Shown: in pieces, positions 6,272 to 9,845 of the stretch
How the letters are laid out: every line of letters begins with the position of its first letter
How positions within the stretch are numbered: position 1 is the stretch's first letter
Assembly: GCA_021788795.1 (NCBI GenBank)
Contig: JAJYKG010000063.1
Location: forward strand, 1 to 9,845
DNA from: Thermoplasmata archaeon
Lineage (GTDB): Archaea; Thermoplasmatota; Thermoplasmata; RBG-16-68-12
Direction: 5' to 3'
Length of the DNA stretch: 9,845 nucleotides
Notes under the pieces: generated by a model
What the model saw: the letters and a program-made list of their open reading frames with translations, nothing else
Database searches by the model: none
What the model was told of the DNA's origin: nothing
Made by a program: the position numbers and the translations under genes

Positions 6272-9200
6272 AATCGGCGACCGCGCTCCTCCTCGTCCTC
6301 ATCCTCCTCGCCGCGGCGTTTGTCGCGGTCGTGGCGCAGGCCACGTCGGATCCCCTGGCGCCGTACCGCGCCCCGGACGGCAGCCTCCACATCCCGGGCG
6401 GCGCTCTCACGCCGCAGCTCGAGCGCCTCCTGTTCGGCGGTAACAATCTCCAGACCTTCCTCAACCTCAGTTACGCGGCCCCGGCGACCTCGGCGTTCCC
6501 GACGATGGGGTTCGCGGAGCGCGGGTACCTCGTCCCCAACCCGAACGTGTTCGTGCACCCGGGGCGGCCGCTGCCCACCTTGGCCGACGGCCTCGCGCAG
6601 GCCGTCGCGCACTGGTTCCCGCCCTTCGACTGGGGCGCGCAACTGCGAGGCGCGGCGAGCTGGTTCTTCGGCCTCGTCACCCTCGACGCGAGGGCCGCGG
6701 TGAACGTCGACCCCACCGGGACCGGCACCGGGGTGAGCGCGGCCCTGACGTGCACCACGAGCCAGACCGCGTCGCCCTCGGACAACGCGGTCCTCGTCAT
6801 CCTGTCCGAACAGGGCACGACGACGTACGTCAGCGTGACGTACGGCACGACGAGCCTGAGCCTCATCGCGAACGCGGTCGCGACGGGCGGGACGACCTCG
6901 CACGTCGAAATCTGGGGCTACGCGGGCACGATCCCGAGCGGTTCCCAGACGATGACGGCGACCCTGTCCGGCGTCGCGAACAAGAAACAGACCTGCGCCA
7001 CGATCCTCCTCTCGGGGGTCAATCCCGCGGGCCCCTTCATCAACGGCCGCGGCACGAGCGGCACGACGGCGAACGCCGCAATCACGCTCCCCGCGACCGT
7101 GTCCCCGGGCAACCTCGGAATTGCGGGCCTCGCGCTCGCCTCCGGCACCAACCCCAGCTCCGTGGCAGGTTCCGGCGCCGCGGCGACGTCCCTGTTCGGC
7201 ACCGCCGTTCCGATCTGCTCGTCCGGGAAGGTCTGCGGAGCCGGAGCCTCAATCCCGAATCCCGGCACGGCCGTCACCTGGACGTCCGTGGCGGCACAAT
7301 GGGCCGCCGCGTCTGTCGAGGTCGTTCAGATGCCTTGCGGGTCCGGCGGCGCCGACTGCTTCCGCATCGGGTCCGGCGGCGCCTGGAACAACCCCACGAA
7401 CTGGGCGGACTACTCGAACGGCCCTTCGTGCGGCTGCACGCCCGCGCCGACGGATCGCGCGATCCTGAACGCGAACGCCTCGGGCACCGTGTCCCTGGCC
7501 GCGGCGACCACCATCGCCGGAATCGACATGACCGGGTTCGCCGGCACCCTGGACACGGGGTCCAGCTGGGCCCTCACGGTGAACGGCAGCCTCACCGTCC
7601 AGGGAACGTTCAATGCGAACGGATCGAGCGTCTCCGTCTCCGGGAACGTGGTCGTCCTGGGGGCCGGTACGGTGGCGGACCTGGGCACGTCCACCTGGAC
7701 CGTGAACGGCACATGGACGAACAACTCGACGTCAGGTTCATGGTCGGCGGGGACCGGCACGGTGACGATCCGGGACGCTACGGACGGAACGCTGACCTTC
7801 GGGGCCCTGGGCGTCCCCGAGTTCAACAACCTCACCCTCGACTCGAGCGCCGCGGCGGGCCCGATGTACACCATGGCGTCCCACGGACTGCGGATCACCG
7901 GGACGCTGCGTATCCAGAACTCCACAGGCGGCGCGACCGGAACCACGGTCCTGACCACGGGCGCGAACCCGTACTACAACATCACCGCGGGGGCGATCGT
8001 CCTCGGATCGTGGGGGGGTCTCACCGCGAACTCCTCGACGCTGTCCGTCTCGGGGAACTTCACCGCGAACGGGAGCAACGCCGCCTGGTCCCCCGGCGCC
8101 TCGACCCTGGCCTTCGCCGCTTCGGGGACGCTTACGCTCGGGGCGGGCCAGACGGTCAACCTCCTCAACGTGAACGCCGGCATTCTCACCCTGGGGTCTG
8201 CCCTCACGGCCTCGGGCACGGTCACCATTGCCTCGGGTGCGGCCCTCTCGACCGCGAACCGCGGGTTCACGCTGCAAGCCGGCCTCACGGTCAACGGGAC
8301 AGGTTTCCTCGCGGCCGGAACGTCCGCGGTCTCCGTCGCGGGGAACGTGACGGTCGCCGCGACGGGCGGCTACATCACCTCGGGCGCCGGTAGCTGGACC
8401 GTCTCGGGCGCCTGGTCCAACGCGTCCACTTCGACCGCCTGGAGCTTCGGCGCGCCGATCACATTCAACTCGACCTCATCCCAGGCGATGGTCTTCGCCG
8501 GCGCGGGCCTGCCGGGGAACGAATTCGGCTCGGTGACGTTCAGCGGTGGCCCCAGCGCTGTGACCTTCACGCTGTCCACCCGCGGCCTCCAGGCTGGCGC
8601 GGTCACGGTCGGGGGCGGTGCCGCGGTCACGACGCTCGCGACGGCGGGTCTCGGGGTGGCCGCGACCACCCTGACCGTCACGACGAACGGGGCCCTGACC
8701 GCCGGAGCCTCGACCCTCACGGTCACGACGATCACCACGGCCGCAGGCGCGTTCACGCCCGGCACGTCGACGATCCTCGTCAACGCGTCCTCGGGGACCG
8801 TGAACGTCCCCCAGACGGTCTCCAACCTGACCGTGGGGCCGGGAGTCGCGACCACGGTTACCTCGACGCTCACGTTCACCGGCACCCTGACGCTTGCCTC
8901 GGCCACGGTGGTCTTCAACTCCGACCTGACCTCGTCCGGAGCGACGGCGGCGGCGACGTTCGGGGGCGCCACCCTGACCGTCGCGGGATCCTGGAACACG
9001 GCGACCGTGGCCGCGGGCAGCTTCACGGCCGTGTCGTCGACCGTGACCTTCAGCGGCACTGCGAAGACCGTTTCGGTCTCGACGGGCAGCGCGTTCGCCT
9101 CGGTCGTCGTGACGGGGACGCTGAGCCAAGCCTCCCCGCTCACCGCCACGAGCCTCACCGTCTCCTCGGGTGGCCTCGCCAAGGGGACGAACGCTCTCAC

Positions 9201-9845
9201 GGTCAACGGGAACTTGACCCTGAGCGGTGGCTCCCTCACCTCCATCTCGGGAAGCGTCGCCGTCTCCGGGAACGTCGGCATCTCCGCGGCGGGCTCCTAC
9301 ATCGCCTTCGGCTCCGAGGCTTGGACCGTGGGCGGATCGTGGACCAACGCCTCGACTTCGCCCTCGTGGTCCGTCGGCACCGCGACCGTGACGTTCGACG
9401 CCTCCACCGCCCAGACCCTGACCTTCATGGCAGGGTCCGCGAACGAGTTCTACAACGTCACGTTCAACAGCAGCCCGGCCACCGTGACCTACACGATGGC
9501 GGGGAACGGGCTGCGCGCGGCGAACGCCGTGACTGTGCAGGGCGGGGCGGGCACCACGACCTTGTCCACCTCGCCTTCGAACCTGCCGGTATCCGCGGCC
9601 TCCCTCACCGTGGACGCGGCTGGCGTCCTGTCCGCGAACGGGTCCACGGTCACCGTGCGCTCGATGAACACGAGCGCGGGCTCCTTCCTCCCGGGGACCT
9701 CGACCATCGTGGTGAACGCGTCCGGCGGTTCCGTGAACGTGCCGCAGACGGTGAACAACCTCACGGTGGGCAGCGGCGTCTCCACGACCTTCACCGCGAG
9801 CCTCACGTTCGCAGGCAGCCTGACCCTCACCTTGGCGACGGCCAG
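6268..9845 (+). CDS. Large secreted beta-repeat surface protein, adhesin-like (3' end outside window)
   Basis: The frame is open from ATG 6268 to the last base, 1192 codons without a stop, so the protein continues beyond the window. Residues 1-25 are a clear Sec signal peptide: MKSA, a long Leu/Val/Ala core, then a likely cleavage after AQA. Next comes a region of about 120 residues I do not recognise. A beta-rich domain follows (about 145-355: SDNAVLVILSEQGTTTYVSVTYG, VEIWGYAG, SGSQTMTATLSG) resembling a secreted domain common in environmental surface proteins. Then GGAWNNPTNWAD at 371-382, the W-xxPxNW signature that often opens filamentous beta-helix repeats. From about 436 on there are tandem long repeats of LTVxGNxTxxG strands. 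All eight cysteines lie between 162 and 390, suggesting disulfides there only. More than two dozen N-x-S/T sequons suggest N-glycosylation. Likely an anchored or S-layer-associated adhesin; the anchor would be beyond the window. Promoter at 6086, SD at 6256. Confidence 0.88.
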   Translation, partial: MKSATALLLVLILLAAAFVAVVAQATSDPLAPYRAPDGSLHIPGGALTPQLERLLFGGNNLQTFLNLSYAAPATSAFPTMGFAERGYLVPNPNVFVHPGRPLPTLADGLAQAVAHWFPPFDWGAQLRGAASWFFGLVTLDARAAVNVDPTGTGTGVSAALTCTTSQTASPSDNAVLVILSEQGTTTYVSVTYGTTSLSLIANAVATGGTTSHVEIWGYAGTIPSGSQTMTATLSGVANKKQTCATILLSGVNPAGPFINGRGTSGTTANAAITLPATVSPGNLGIAGLALASGTNPSSVAGSGAAATSLFGTAVPICSSGKVCGAGASIPNPGTAVTWTSVAAQWAAASVEVVQMPCGSGGADCFRIGSGGAWNNPTNWADYSNGPSCGCTPAPTDRAILNANASGTVSLAAATTIAGIDMTGFAGTLDTGSSWALTVNGSLTVQGTFNANGSSVSVSGNVVVLGAGTVADLGTSTWTVNGTWTNNSTSGSWSAGTGTVTIRDATDGTLTFGALGVPEFNNLTLDSSAAAGPMYTMASHGLRITGTLRIQNSTGGATGTTVLTTGANPYYNITAGAIVLGSWGGLTANSSTLSVSGNFTANGSNAAWSPGASTLAFAASGTLTLGAGQTVNLLNVNAGILTLGSALTASGTVTIASGAALSTANRGFTLQAGLTVNGTGFLAAGTSAVSVAGNVTVAATGGYITSGAGSWTVSGAWSNASTSTAWSFGAPITFNSTSSQAMVFAGAGLPGNEFGSVTFSGGPSAVTFTLSTRGLQAGAVTVGGGAAVTTLATAGLGVAATTLTVTTNGALTAGASTLTVTTITTAAGAFTPGTSTILVNASSGTVNVPQTVSNLTVGPGVATTVTSTLTFTGTLTLASATVVFNSDLTSSGATAAATFGGATLTVAGSWNTATVAAGSFTAVSSTVTFSGTAKTVSVSTGSAFASVVVTGTLSQASPLTATSLTVSSGGLAKGTNALTVNGNLTLSGGSLTSISGSVAVSGNVGISAAGSYIAFGSEAWTVGGSWTNASTSPSWSVGTATVTFDASTAQTLTFMAGSANEFYNVTFNSSPATVTYTMAGNGLRAANAVTVQGGAGTTTLSTSPSNLPVSAASLTVDAAGVLSANGSTVTVRSMNTSAGSFLPGTSTIVVNASGGSVNVPQTVNNLTVGSGVSTTFTASLTFAGSLTLTLATA
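7573..9845 (+). repeat. Three long repeats in the surface protein (third cut by window end)
   Basis: Units start at LTVNG at 7573, 8284 and 9196 (residues 436, 673, 977), giving lengths of 237 and 304 residues and at least 216 for the last. Each has the order LTVNG, then SGN/AGN-V strands, then W-T-V-x-G-x-W-[ST]-N-x-S-T-S-x-x-W-S (first Trp at residues 477, 710, 1019), then E-F-x-x-[VL]-T-[FL] and a TYTM/TFTL-like segment ending GL[RQ]. Units 2 and 3 share NAS[SG]G[TS]VNVPQTV[SN]NLTVG (8782 and 9715), with DNA similar as well. Unit 2 holds an extra roughly 70-residue degenerate W-module (Trp at residue 909). Confidence 0.8.

Noticed and set aside
8370..9281. A 303-codon leftward frame (Val/Pro/Ala/Thr-rich) opposite the surface-protein repeats
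   Set aside because: It mirrors the repetitive rightward sequence; the rightward frame is continuous from a signal peptide and a strong SD for over 3.5 kb, so the leftward one is a shadow.
7573..9845. The repeats as a CRISPR array or non-coding tandem repeat
   Set aside because: Units are hundreds of bases long, diverged mostly at the protein level, keep reading frame throughout and encode alternating beta-strand sequence; there are no short identical repeats with unique spacers.

Overview
This window looks like a stretch of a very GC-rich archaeal genome. It has a clear archaeal-type TATA box (CTTATATA near 6086) in otherwise GC-rich DNA. It carries an ADP-forming acyl-CoA synthetase of the fused type common in archaea, and a large secreted protein rich in N-glycosylation sequons. 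Shine-Dalgarno (SD) sequences are present before some genes, and codon third positions are almost all G or C. A high-GC member of the Thermoplasmata is my best guess, but this is inference; no marker gene is present.

Left part (1-3697), ordinary metabolism. The end of a fused alpha-beta ADP-forming acetate/acyl-CoA ligase runs rightward and converges on a leftward pair: a 10-TM EamA/DMT transporter and, just upstream of it, a short VOC (glyoxalase-fold) protein lacking the usual N-terminal strand and helix. Divergent from the VOC gene is a 124-residue tandem ACT-domain protein, probably an amino-acid-binding regulator.

Middle part (3698-6033), two unrecognised genes side by side. They encode paralogous proteins (221 and about 466 residues) that share a roughly 90-residue alpha/beta domain (GEYxLDxDCP ... 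GEYxFTxF ... RG ... TLLxAAxxH) followed by a charged coiled coil ending in a shared L-x-DY-xx-QLQ motif. The second has a hydrophobic N-terminus that the first lacks and a much longer coiled coil with an internal duplication.

Right part (6034-9845), a secreted giant. After a strong TATA box and a leader of about 150 bases comes an open frame from 6268 that runs off the window without a stop (at least 1192 codons). It has a Sec-type signal peptide, a cysteine-containing N-terminal half and at least three long repeats of beta-strand-rich, Ser/Thr/Asn-rich sequence typical of beta-helical surface adhesins.

The observation I find most worth following is that the three last genes (two coiled-coil paralogs and the surface protein) are each preceded by the same element, CAGG-N3/4-GATAAC, 27-30 bases after the preceding stop codon. 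In the last two, it lies exactly 18 bases upstream of a TATA-like box. This suggests one regulator controls all three and that they may form a functional unit at the cell envelope. No RNA genes, CRISPR arrays, insertion sequences or tRNAs were seen.
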